DNA of 64,000 nt from an uncultured Pseudomonadota bacterium. GTDB taxonomy: Bacteria > Pseudomonadota > Gammaproteobacteria > Steroidobacterales > Steroidobacteraceae. The notes under the pieces were generated by a model that was not told the DNA's origin, did not search any database, and worked only from the letters and a program-made list of their open reading frames with translations. Every line of letters begins with the position of its first letter. The stretch's first letter is position 1. The translations under genes and the position numbers were made by a program. Positions 18,202-26,090 of the stretch are shown in pieces. The stretch lies in the NCBI GenBank assembly GCA_903908265.1, contig CAIVRI010000020.1, positions 33,346 through 97,345 of the forward strand, given 5' to 3'.

Positions 18202-18996
18202 TCAGCCCACCTGTAGTGCGGTGAGGCTGATCGAACCGAGCTCGAAGCCTTCGTGCACGACCGTGGTGGCCTCATCCGCGCGGCGCGTGCCGAGCACGTA
18301 CAGCAGCGGCAAGTAGTGATCGGGGGTCGGTACAGACAGGCGCCCGGCCTGGTCGAAGGCCGCCAGATTCGCGAGTGGGTCATGCTCGCCGGCGAGCGCG
18401 TTGGTGCGCACCCACGCGTCAAACTGCGTCGCCCACGCGGGCGCTACCTGCGCATCGCGCCAATCTACGTGGCCGAGATTGTGGACGATGCCGCCGCTGC
18501 CGAGGATGAGTACCCCTTGATCACGCAGCACACTGAGCGCGGCACCCATGCGCAGGTGATCGGCGCCGGGGCGCGTCTGATCAATGCTGAGTTGCACGAC
18601 GGGTATGTCCGCCTTGGGATACAGGTGTAACAGGACCGACCAAGTCCCATGATCCAGCCCCCAGTCCGTGCGGACGCTCGCGCCCTGCAACGCCAGGCAG
18701 GAGGCTACCGCATGCGCCAATTGCGGTGCGCCGGGTGCTGGATATTGAATCCGTTGGAGGGCCTCTGGGAAGCCGGCAAAGTCGTGAAGGGTTTTGGGGG
18801 CCAGCTGCCCGGTTACAAAAGTCCCACGCGTGTACCAGTGCGCAGAGATCGCCAGAATGGCGCGGGGTTTGCCGAGCTTTACGCCGAGGGCACGCCAAGC
18901 GCGGGTGTGTGCATTGTCGGCGAGCGCATTCGTTGGGCTGCCGTGACCGATGAACAGTGCTGGAAAACGGGCTCGATTGCGGCTGTCCTGCAGCAT
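18202..18996 (-). CDS. ygiD: YgiD-like extradiol ring-cleavage dioxygenase
   Basis: 264 residues, class III (LigB-type) extradiol dioxygenase of the YgiD/DODA group. Metal-binding features are FIGHGSPTNAL near residue 17, ISAHWYTRGTF near 50, LDHGTWSVL near 115 and LGSGGIVHNLGH near 170. The E. coli homolog opens the ring of L-DOPA. The ATG at 18996 gives the usual N-terminus (FPALFIGHGSP); the frame open further upstream has no family similarity. It is convergent with dgcA, 3 bp apart. True substrate unknown. Confidence 0.8.
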   Translation of the reverse strand: MLQDSRNRARFPALFIGHGSPTNALADNAHTRAWRALGVKLGKPRAILAISAHWYTRGTFVTGQLAPKTLHDFAGFPEALQRIQYPAPGAPQLAHAVASCLALQGASVRTDWGLDHGTWSVLLHLYPKADIPVVQLSIDQTRPGADHLRMGAALSVLRDQGVLILGSGGIVHNLGHVDWRDAQVAPAWATQFDAWVRTNALAGEHDPLANLAAFDQAGRLSVPTPDHYLPLLYVLGTRRADEATTVVHEGFELGSISLTALQVG

Positions 18997-19063
18997 TAGG
19001 GTCCGTGTGCTAAAGGACCGCTGCAGGCAGCGAGGGTGCAAGGTTTGCCACCTGGGCAACCGT

Positions 19064-19750
19064 TCATGCGGGCGTACTGCGTACGAACGCACTGAGGTGG
19101 AAGCGCGCCTGATCCGGGCCTTGTAGGTGGTGCTGTCCGATGGGGCAGGCCCGTCGCGCCGCACAGGCGCCGGTGAGGCAGTCCTCTCCTGCTGGGGTAC
19201 GCAGATAGTTGGCGCAACTCGCCGGCGCGAAGCCGCCGCTGGCGTGGGCACTGACCGGACAGGCGTGTAAGCACGGTCGGGTGGCGCAGGTATCGCACGG
19301 AGACGCGCTGTCCTGTCGCGCCGGCAGATCCAGCGCCTCTGCGAATGCCAGCGCGCCACGATAGGAGTGCCACAAGCCGTGCTCGGCGTGAATCAGCAAT
19401 CCCAACGGTGAAACATGCAGCGATTCGGCGCGTACGGCCCATCGCTGGAACGGCCACCACGGCGGACCGCCGAAGGGTTCCAATGGGAAGGCATCAAACG
19501 CGTCGGCCAGATCCTCCAGAAGGCGATGACCCCACCGGTCCAGCGGATTGGGTTGGCCATCCGCCGACTCTGGTGATCCGCGAAAAGCCGGCCACTGCGC
19601 GCGCCCGCTCATGCCAACGAGCACGAGAGTTACGGTGGCCTGACCGGGCCGTACCTCCGGCACCCCGTCTGCGGGCGTGGGATGAAAAGCGCCGCGGACC
19701 GCTAAACCGGCGGTTTCGATAGCGCGCTGTACTGTACTGAAGGGCATCAT
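19064..19750 (-). CDS. 4Fe-4S cluster protein, QueG-like ferredoxin region
   Basis: 228 residues. The C-terminal third has a cysteine-rich ferredoxin-like segment, CDTCATRPCLHACPVSA (about 152-168), followed by further cysteines in CANYL, CLTGACAARRACPIG. The spacing resembles two cluster motifs, as in COG1600-type iron-sulfur proteins related to epoxyqueuosine reductase, but the corrinoid domain of QueG is not evident. ATGA overlap with the upstream YheU gene. Probably a cytoplasmic electron carrier or small Fe-S enzyme; function unassigned. Confidence 0.6.
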   Translation of the reverse strand: MMPFSTVQRAIETAGLAVRGAFHPTPADGVPEVRPGQATVTLVLVGMSGRAQWPAFRGSPESADGQPNPLDRWGHRLLEDLADAFDAFPLEPFGGPPWWPFQRWAVRAESLHVSPLGLLIHAEHGLWHSYRGALAFAEALDLPARQDSASPCDTCATRPCLHACPVSAHASGGFAPASCANYLRTPAGEDCLTGACAARRACPIGQHHLQGPDQARFHLSAFVRSTPA

Positions 19751-20013
19751 GCCTCGCGCCCGCGACCGAGCCGCCGACGGGCGATCAATTGCACCGACTC
19801 ACTCGCCGGGTCCCAAAAGATTTCTGCCTCACCGCGCTCGAGTTGGCGCTGTACCTCGGCGATCTTCGAATCCAAAGTCACTTCGTGCCGTCCATAATCG
19901 GTTCCCTCGCGCAACACGAAGGATTCGATAACACCGCGCAGCGCATCCGATGACAGTTCGGTATGCGGAATGGCGACCGGTTCTGGTCTCTCGTCGGTGT
20001 CGGTAGGTTCCAT
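19747..20013 (-). CDS. yheU: YheU family small protein
   Basis: 88 residues. The core IPHTELSSDALRGVIESFVLREGTDYG...EVTLDSKIAEVQRQLERGEAEI matches the UPF0270/YheU family closely, including the invariant ESFVLREGTDYG. The N-terminal 15 residues are an acidic extension. Function unknown in E. coli. Its stop overlaps the start of the Fe-S protein gene. The family is typical of Gammaproteobacteria and supports the taxonomic guess. Confidence 0.88.
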   Translation of the reverse strand: MEPTDTDERPEPVAIPHTELSSDALRGVIESFVLREGTDYGRHEVTLDSKIAEVQRQLERGEAEIFWDPASESVQLIARRRLGRGREA

Positions 20014-20105
20014 GCGCGAATGCTAACTCGTTTCGGGTGTTCTCGCCTTTACGGAACGCATGGACTGCGACAGGATGGGGACCCGTTGCACAGGAGATCG
20101 CCGCG

Positions 20106-21269
20106 TTGCACGTCCCCGACTACTTCGATCTGCAGTTGCTCGCCCCACGGCGCATTCTCACCGGCGTCGGTTGCCGGGCCGCGCTACCGGGCCTATTGGC
20201 CGAAGATGGGCGCCGTCGCCCCTTGGTGGTCAGCGATCCGCGACTGGGGGACTCGGCAGCGCTGCGTGATGTGCTGGCCCTGCTGGCGACAGCGGCGGGC
20301 CCTGTGCCGATGACGAGCGACGTGCCCGGCGAGCCCGACGTCCATTGCGCTGAAGCGATTGCGGCCTTACTGCAACGCGGACAACATGACTGTGTCATTG
20401 CGATTGGCGGCGGCAGTGTCATCGATGCGGCGAAGGGCGCGGCCGTTGCGACCACCAATCCGGGTCATTTGGTCGATTACGAAGGTTTTGATCGCTTTAT
20501 GGTCGATCCTTTGCCGCTCTATGCGTTGCCGACGACCGCAGGGACGGGCTCAGAGGTGACGCGTGTGACGGTGCTCGGGGTGTTGGATCCACCGCGCAAG
20601 ATCAGTATCAAGGGCGCGCGCCTTGTGCCTACTGCGGCGTTGGTGGATTCGGATTTTCTATTGACTGTGCCGGTGCGCGTGGGCGCGGCGGCGGCAACGG
20701 ATGCACTGACGCATGCGTTGGAAGCCTATCTGCGGCCGGCGTCGAGTCCGGTCTCGCGCGCTCTCGGGTTGCGTGCGGCCACCATGATCCTGCGCGTCAT
20801 GGGCGCCGGTGCGGCGTACGCGACGCCGGCGAATCTGGCGGACCTGTCGGTTGCCTCGATGTTGGCCGGATTGGCGTTCGGCAACTCCGATGTCGGACCT
20901 GTGCATTGCCTTGCCGAGTCGATTGGCGCGGTCTATCACGCACCCCATGGGGCGGCTAATGCTGTGTTTTTAGGCCCGGTGCTGCACTATTACGGTGCCG
21001 TGGTGGCGTTGCCCTTGGCGGAGGTCGCGCGGACGGTGTGGCCTGACGCATTGGCGGGCCGCAGTGCGGGGGAAGCCACCCAAGTGCTGGTGGCGGCAGT
21101 CGAGGGCTTTGTGGCGGCCAACGACGTTGGCACGTTGCGATCGGTGTGCGGTGGCGCGATGGATATCGATCGCATCGCCGCACTCGCCGTGACCAACAAT
21201 TCCAATGCCTCAGGCCCGATCCCCATGACGCAGGCCGATTACCGTTCGATCATCGCGTCGATGGGTTAG
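20106..21269 (+). CDS. Iron-containing alcohol dehydrogenase
   Basis: 387 residues. Group III alcohol dehydrogenase: NAD-binding IAIGGGSVIDAAKG near residue 97, PTTAGTGSEVTRVTVL near 140, metal-ligand region DALTHALEAY near 200, and HCLAESIGAVYHAPHGAANAVF near 263 with the iron-binding histidines. I choose TTG at 20106, which has AGGAGA eight bases upstream and gives the normal family length; a GTG at 20037 in the same frame is the alternative. The family includes DddB, which oxidises 3-hydroxypropionate from DMSP, but nothing here singles out that activity. The 3-prime end overlaps the convergent small membrane protein gene by 20 bp. Confidence 0.85.
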   Translation: MHVPDYFDLQLLAPRRILTGVGCRAALPGLLAEDGRRRPLVVSDPRLGDSAALRDVLALLATAAGPVPMTSDVPGEPDVHCAEAIAALLQRGQHDCVIAIGGGSVIDAAKGAAVATTNPGHLVDYEGFDRFMVDPLPLYALPTTAGTGSEVTRVTVLGVLDPPRKISIKGARLVPTAALVDSDFLLTVPVRVGAAAATDALTHALEAYLRPASSPVSRALGLRAATMILRVMGAGAAYATPANLADLSVASMLAGLAFGNSDVGPVHCLAESIGAVYHAPHGAANAVFLGPVLHYYGAVVALPLAEVARTVWPDALAGRSAGEATQVLVAAVEGFVAANDVGTLRSVCGGAMDIDRIAALAVTNNSNASGPIPMTQADYRSIIASMG

Positions 21270-21489
21270 CGCTCGGCACCACGGCAGGTGTGAGCGTCAG
21301 TGTGGGCGGCCCCGGTGTGGCGGGAAATGCCGACACGCGCGCGGAGCCGTCCGTGGGTTGGGCCGGTGCGCGCGCTTCTGGGTGCGTGAGCAATAGCCAT
21401 AAGCCGACCGCTACTGTCAGCGGTACGGCGATGACGACGCCGATCCGCAACCAGCCTTCGATGCGGCGCGTGTGCTGTGCGTCACTCAT
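21250..21489 (-). CDS. Small single-pass membrane protein
   Basis: 79 residues. A cytoplasmic basic start (MSDAQHTRRIEGWLR), one membrane helix IGVVIAVPLTVAVGLWLLL (about 16-34), then a Pro/Ala/Thr-rich tail on the other side. No family recognised. Its ATG overlaps the stop of the TlpA gene (ATGA), so it belongs to the metY-hydrolase-tlpA transcript. It could be a membrane tether or partner of the thioredoxin-like protein; this is a guess from position. Confidence 0.6.
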   Translation of the reverse strand: MSDAQHTRRIEGWLRIGVVIAVPLTVAVGLWLLLTHPEARAPAQPTDGSARVSAFPATPGPPTLTLTPAVVPSANPSTR

Positions 21490-22022
21490 GGAGCGGCTTT
21501 CCGCGGCGTATCGAAGTGAAAGGCCCGGCGGATGCGGGCGATCTCGCCGGGCGAGTCCCACATGTGTTCGCCGTAAATGCGCTCGACGACACGCCCGTCA
21601 GCATCCACGAGCACAGTCAGTGGAATTCGGTTCGCCCCCAACATGGTCTCCAGCACCGTGTCGTGATCGAGAAAGTGTGGGATGGTCGCATTCGATTGCG
21701 ATAACCACGTTTGCGCAGCAGTGCGAACATCGTCGGTCGAGATGCCGATGATACCAAAGCGGGCGGCTTCATCATGCCAAGCCAGTCGTTCGAGCGAGGC
21801 GGTTTCAGCGCGGCAAGGGCCGCACCAACTGGCCCACAGATTGATCAGCAGGGGCTTGCCGCGGAATGCGGCCAGCGGGCGCGACGGGCCATTTAAACCG
21901 TCCATTACGGCGGCGCGCAACTGGCCACCGATCGGCACGGTGCCCTCTGTGCTACGCGCAGCCTGTGTGCCGGCCAGCAGCAGGCTACACAGCGTCAGCG
22001 TCCGGATCAGTAGCGGTCGCAT
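21486..22022 (-). CDS. TlpA-type periplasmic thiol:disulfide reductase (second copy)
   Basis: 178 residues. Signal peptide (about 1-25), then a thioredoxin fold with LINLWASWCGPCRAE near residue 67 and cis-Pro RIPLTVLVDADGRVVERIYGEH near 130-150, as in TlpA/DsbE. It has a WCGPC active site, unlike the WCPPC of the other TlpA at 11.7 kb, so the two are not recent duplicates. ATGA overlaps on both sides link it to the hydrolase gene upstream and the small membrane protein downstream. Position behind metY hints at sulfur or thiol chemistry, but cytochrome maturation is equally possible. Confidence 0.8.
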   Translation of the reverse strand: MRPLLIRTLTLCSLLLAGTQAARSTEGTVPIGGQLRAAVMDGLNGPSRPLAAFRGKPLLINLWASWCGPCRAETASLERLAWHDEAARFGIIGISTDDVRTAAQTWLSQSNATIPHFLDHDTVLETMLGANRIPLTVLVDADGRVVERIYGEHMWDSPGEIARIRRAFHFDTPRKAAP

Positions 22023-22831
22023 CAGTGCGGTGTGCTGGCGACGATCCAGTCGGCCATCGCAGCGATGAGTTCGTTTGGCGATTCCGCCAGCAACATGTGA
22101 CCGGCACCGGGCAAGAGGCGCAACGTCGCCGCTGGCAGTGCCGCCACCAGCGTCTTGGCGTTGCGCACTGGCGTCATGATGTCGCGCTCACCGCTGACCA
22201 ATAGCGTGCTTGCCGTGACCTGGGCTGCGGCAATGAGACCATCGTAGGCATTGCAGGCGCTGAGATCCGCGTGCAAGACGCCCGGCGCCGCGCGCTCGAG
22301 CACACGTTCGGAAGCGCCGGCCATCCACACACCGGGTGCACGGCTTCCGCCCATGCCCGCATCGTAGCCAAGGCCCCACAGATTCATCATATCTACGGCG
22401 TCGTGGTGATTGCGTTGCGCTGCATCGAGCAGATCGGGGTGGACCGGCATTTTGGCAGCAGCGCCGATCAGCAGCAGTCGTGTGATGCGCGCAGGCGCCA
22501 GTGCCGCAGTCTCGAGTGCGATCAAGGCGCCCATCGAGTGACCGATCAACACCGCCGTGTCCGTCTGTGCCGCGTCGAGCAGTTGCACTGTCCACTCGGC
22601 CAGTGCGGTGATGGACGTCAACGGCGCGCCGTCGGATCGTCCGTGTCCGGGCAGGTCGGGGCTCAGCACATTCCAACCGCGGAAGGCCAGCCAGCGACTC
22701 TGCAAGGCCCAAGCGCTGTGGTCGTAGCCCGCCCCATGCAGAAACACGGCCCAGGGCCGCCCCGCCTGCAGGGCGCGACCGCCGGTCGCGACGTGGACGA
22801 CGTTGCCATTGATGCGATATTGCACGGCCAT
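22022..22831 (-). CDS. Alpha/beta-fold hydrolase
   Basis: 269 residues, no signal peptide. Oxyanion region FLHGAGYDHSAW near residue 30, SPDLPGHGRSDG near 58, nucleophile elbow GHSMGALIAL near 98-104, Asp in SGERDIMTP near 217 and His in GAGHMLLAE near 246. General esterase/thioesterase-like family. It starts 3 bp after the metY stop, so the two are surely co-transcribed. Some hydrolases next to metX/metY are homoserine acetyltransferases, but this one lacks the MetX length and motifs. Substrate unknown. Confidence 0.8.
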   Translation of the reverse strand: MAVQYRINGNVVHVATGGRALQAGRPWAVFLHGAGYDHSAWALQSRWLAFRGWNVLSPDLPGHGRSDGAPLTSITALAEWTVQLLDAAQTDTAVLIGHSMGALIALETAALAPARITRLLLIGAAAKMPVHPDLLDAAQRNHHDAVDMMNLWGLGYDAGMGGSRAPGVWMAGASERVLERAAPGVLHADLSACNAYDGLIAAAQVTASTLLVSGERDIMTPVRNAKTLVAALPAATLRLLPGAGHMLLAESPNELIAAMADWIVASTPH

Positions 22832-22834
22832 GGT

Positions 22835-24130
22835 TCAGCCCTTCTGCGAGGCCCGCAGGGCCTGGTCGAGGTCACGGATGATGTCCGCCACCGATTCAAT
22901 ACCGACCGACAGACGGACCATGTCCTCGGAGATCCCACCCGCTTCTAATTGCGCCGCGCTCATTTGCTGATGGGTGGTGGTGGCCGGGTGGATCACGAGG
23001 GTTTTGGCGTCGCCCACATTGGCTAAGTGACTTGCCAAGCGCAGCGTGTCGATAAACTTTTTACCGGCCGCGCGCCCGCCGCGCACACCAAAGCTGACCA
23101 TCGAACCGGCGCCGCGCGGCAGGAGACGCTGGGCCAATGCATGATCGGGGTGCGACGGCAGCGAGGGGTGCGTCACCCAAGCCACGGCCGCATGGCGACC
23201 GAGGAAGTCGAGGATAGCGGTGGTATTTTCCATGTGCCGCTGCATGCGCAGTCCCAAGGTTTCGAGCCCTTGCAGGAGATAGAATGCGTTGGTTGGTGAC
23301 AGACAGACGCCAAACTGTCGCAAGCCCTCGGTGCGCGCGCGCATGGTGAAGGCCGCGGGACCGAATTGTTCGCTGAAGACAATGCCTTGGTAGCCGGCAC
23401 TGGGTTCGGTCAGCATGGGGTAGCGACCCGAACGCTCCCAGTCAAAGCGCCCACCGTCGATGACCGCACCGCCAATGGCAATCCCATGGCCGCCGATCCA
23501 CTTCGTGATCGAGTGCATGACGAGGTCAGCGCCCAGATCCAGCGGCCGGCACAGGTAGGGTGTGGCGAAGGTGCTGTCGATCAGTAGGGGCACACCCGCC
23601 TGATGGGCGATGTCCGCGAGCGCTGGAATGTCGAGCACCTCGAGGCCTGGGTTACCGATGGTCTCCCCGAGTAGCAGTTTGGTGTTCGGTTGGATTGCGC
23701 CGCGAAAGCCGTCGTGGTCGCGCGGTTTGACGAACGTGGTCGTGATGCCAAAGCGCGGCAGGGTATTGGCGAGCAAGCCGACCGTACCGCCGTACAAGGA
23801 GGCGGACGCCACGATATGATCGCCCGTACCGAGCAGTGTGGCGATGGCAACGTGCAACGCGGCCATCCCAGAGGCGGTGCAGATCGCACCGACGCCGCCT
23901 TCGAGGGCGGCCAGCCGCTCTTCGAGCACGGCAACCGTCGGATTGGAGATGCGGCTATAGATATAGCCGGGGCGTTCGAGATTAAATAGCGCGGCCGCCT
24001 GTTCGCCGTCTTCAAAGACGTAGGACGTGGTCTGGTAGATGGGTACCGCGCGGGCGCGATGCTCAGGATCGGGGTGCTGACCGGCATGCAGGCTTAAGGT
24101 TTCAAAGCCCGGCGGGCTAGGTGCGGCCAT
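22835..24130 (-). CDS. metY: O-acetylhomoserine sulfhydrylase (PLP-dependent)
   Basis: 431 residues of the Cys/Met-metabolism PLP family, MetY branch: [32 protein letters not shown] at the start, YSRISNPT near 57, substrate/cofactor loop [12 protein letters not shown]-Lys in [10 protein letters not shown] near 210, and the long MetY insertion with [14 protein letters not shown] near 370. It makes homocysteine from sulfide or methionine directly from methanethiol. ATG 24130 has AGGAG eight bases upstream. It is divergent from the dmdC-like gene with the TTGTCTGACAA palindrome between, which suggests induction when methanethiol is produced from DMSP. Confidence 0.88.
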   Translation of the reverse strand: MAAPSPPGFETLSLHAGQHPDPEHRARAVPIYQTTSYVFEDGEQAAALFNLERPGYIYSRISNPTVAVLEERLAALEGGVGAICTASGMAALHVAIATLLGTGDHIVASASLYGGTVGLLANTLPRFGITTTFVKPRDHDGFRGAIQPNTKLLLGETIGNPGLEVLDIPALADIAHQAGVPLLIDSTFATPYLCRPLDLGADLVMHSITKWIGGHGIAIGGAVIDGGRFDWERSGRYPMLTEPSAGYQGIVFSEQFGPAAFTMRARTEGLRQFGVCLSPTNAFYLLQGLETLGLRMQRHMENTTAILDFLGRHAAVAWVTHPSLPSHPDHALAQRLLPRGAGSMVSFGVRGGRAAGKKFIDTLRLASHLANVGDAKTLVIHPATTTHQQMSAAQLEAGGISEDMVRLSVGIESVADIIRDLDQALRASQKG

Positions 24131-24216
24131 CGTCCACTCCTCATCTGGGTTGCTGTCGGGGCAGATTAGCTGCTCGGTGCGGCCGCAGCGGAGTTCCCCC
24201 GAGATGCGTCCTCGGG

Positions 24217-24231
24217 TATTGTCTGACAAAT
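24217..24231. promoter_or_regulatory. Palindromic GntR-type operator (copy 2), metY/dmdC divergent region
   Basis: TTGTC-T-GACAA (24219-24229) is a perfect 11-bp palindrome with the same half-sites as the copies at 1264 and 27196; flanking bases TA and AT extend it imperfectly. It lies 44 bp before the dmdC ATG and 88 bp before the metY ATG, so it could control either or both. I could not pick a convincing -10/-35 pair here. Confidence 0.7.
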
Positions 24232-24273
24232 TGGTCGCTGCGACTACCGTGTCGTTTCACTAGGGTAATTGTT

Positions 24274-26049
24274 ATGTATCGTGCCCCACTCAAAGATATC
24301 CAGTTCGCGCTCGATGAGGTCATTGGCCGGTCGGCGTTGGATGGTTGCCCGGCATTTGGCGACTACTCCCCAGACTTGGCCGGCAGCATTCTGGAGGAAG
24401 CCGCCCATTTTGCGGAGGATGTGCTCGATCCGCTGTGGCAAAGCGCGGACCGGGAGGGCGCGCAGTGGTCGGCTGAGGGCGTCCGCACGCCGCAGGGCTT
24501 CAAGCAAGCCTATACCCAGTTGGTGGAGGGAGGCTGGACCACGTTGAGTGCGCCGGCAGCCTTTGGCGGTCAGGGATTACCTTCGCTGCTGTGCACGGCG
24601 GTGGAAGAAGTACTTGCCGCTGCGAATCTGGCTTTCCGTTTGTGTCCGCTGCTGTCGGCCGGAGCGGCGGAGGCGATCTTGGCGGTGGGTACGCCGGGGC
24701 AGCGGGCGACTTACCTGCCCAAACTGGTGGCGGGCGTCTGGAGCGGCACCATGAACCTGACCGAGCCGCAAGCGGGTTCTGATTTGGGTTTGCTGCGCAC
24801 GCGGGCGGTGCGCGCGGACGGCCACTACCGCTTGTTTGGTCAGAAAATCTTCATCACTTACGGCGAACATGACTTAGCCGAGAACATTGTGCACCTCGTG
24901 CTGGCGCGCGTTGAGGGAGCGCCGGCCGGCGTCAAGGGCCTGTCCTTGTTCATCGTGCCGAAATTTCTACCCAATCCCGATGGATCGTTGGGGGCGCGTA
25001 ATGATGTGCGCTGCACCGGCATCGAGCACAAGCTCGGCATCAAGGGTAGCCCGACCGCACAACTGAGTTACGGTGAAAAGGACGGCGCGATCGGGGAACT
25101 ACTGGGCGCCGAGAATCGCGGACTCGAGACCATGTTCATCATGATGAACGCGGCGCGTCTTGGGGTTGGTTTGGAAGGCTATGCGGTCGGTGAACGGGCC
25201 TATCAGCGTGCGCTGGATTGGGCCCGTAACCGCGTGCAGGGCACACCGATCGGCGCGACGGATCCGGCGCCGCAAACGATCGATCACCACGCTGACGTGA
25301 AACGCATGTTGCTCGGCATGCGCGCGCAAATTGAGGCCTGCCGTTATCTGACGTTGTATGGGGCGTCGCAACTGGATCGCGCGGCTGAGCATGCGGATGC
25401 CTCGGTGCGCAGTGCGGCGCAGGCGCGCATTGATTTGCTAATTCCGATCATCAAGGGTTGCTGTACCGAAGTGGGTCTGGAGATCGCCTCGACGGGCATC
25501 CAGGTCCATGGGGGCATGGGGTTCATCGAGGACACCGGCGCGGCGCAGTCGTTGCGGGACGCGCGTATCGGCACGATCTATGAAGGCACGACGGGCATTC
25601 AGGCGGCCGATCTGGCGGGACGTAAATTTGTGCGCGATCGCGGTACGGCCTTGCTGGCGCTAGGCGCTGAGATCCGAGCGGAATTGAGTCTGCCGGTACC
25701 GGCAGCGGTGGAGTCGTTGCGTTTGGCCGTACTCGCTGCGCTGGCGACCTACGAGCGCACCGCGACAGGATACTTGCAGGCGATGACGGCGGATCCTCGG
25801 GTGCTGGGCGCCGTCTCGGTGCCCTTCTTGCGTCTGTCAGGCTTGGTTCTTGGGGGCTGGTTGCAGGTGCGTGCCGCAACGCGCGCGGCCAACTTGTTGG
25901 CAGCGGGCGGCGATGCGGATTTTTTCAAAGGCAAGCTGCAGTCGGCGCGTTTTTATACCGAGCATTTGCTGCCGTTGGCGGACGGCTACGCCGGCGTGAT
26001 CGGGCGCGGCGCGGCGGCGGTGGTGGACGCGGACCCGGCCTTGTTCTAG
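24274..26049 (+). CDS. dmdC: Acyl-CoA dehydrogenase, DmdC-like
   Basis: 591 residues, the length of the DmdC/long acyl-CoA dehydrogenase group with an extra C-terminal domain. Opening MYRAPLKDIQFAL, middle GTMNLTEPQAGSDLGLLRTRAV, GQKIFITYGEHD and KLGIKGSPTAQL, and a C-terminal catalytic region TGIQVHGGMGFIEDTGAAQSLRDARIGTIYEGTTGIQ are typical. The base-acting Glu is probably the one in IYEGTTG. DmdC oxidises 3-methylmercaptopropionyl-CoA to methylthioacryloyl-CoA in DMSP demethylation. The family also contains enzymes for other acyl-CoAs; I assign DmdC because of the operator shared with dmdA, the convergent dmdA gene 23 bp away, and divergent metY. Confidence 0.72.
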   Translation: MYRAPLKDIQFALDEVIGRSALDGCPAFGDYSPDLAGSILEEAAHFAEDVLDPLWQSADREGAQWSAEGVRTPQGFKQAYTQLVEGGWTTLSAPAAFGGQGLPSLLCTAVEEVLAAANLAFRLCPLLSAGAAEAILAVGTPGQRATYLPKLVAGVWSGTMNLTEPQAGSDLGLLRTRAVRADGHYRLFGQKIFITYGEHDLAENIVHLVLARVEGAPAGVKGLSLFIVPKFLPNPDGSLGARNDVRCTGIEHKLGIKGSPTAQLSYGEKDGAIGELLGAENRGLETMFIMMNAARLGVGLEGYAVGERAYQRALDWARNRVQGTPIGATDPAPQTIDHHADVKRMLLGMRAQIEACRYLTLYGASQLDRAAEHADASVRSAAQARIDLLIPIIKGCCTEVGLEIASTGIQVHGGMGFIEDTGAAQSLRDARIGTIYEGTTGIQAADLAGRKFVRDRGTALLALGAEIRAELSLPVPAAVESLRLAVLAALATYERTATGYLQAMTADPRVLGAVSVPFLRLSGLVLGGWLQVRAATRAANLLAAGGDADFFKGKLQSARFYTEHLLPLADGYAGVIGRGAAAVVDADPALF

Positions 26050-26062
26050 CCGAGGCCGCGAG

Positions 26063-26090
26063 GCGCCGCCGTTTAAATGAACGGCAGCGC
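26063..26090. terminator. Hairpin between convergent dmdC and dmdA
   Basis: An 11-bp stem with one mismatch (GCGC-C-GCCGTT / AACGGC-A-GCGC) around the loop TAAATG, between and over the converging 3-prime ends. No clear T-run, so it may be a weak bidirectional terminator or an RNA-stabilising hairpin. Confidence 0.45.
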
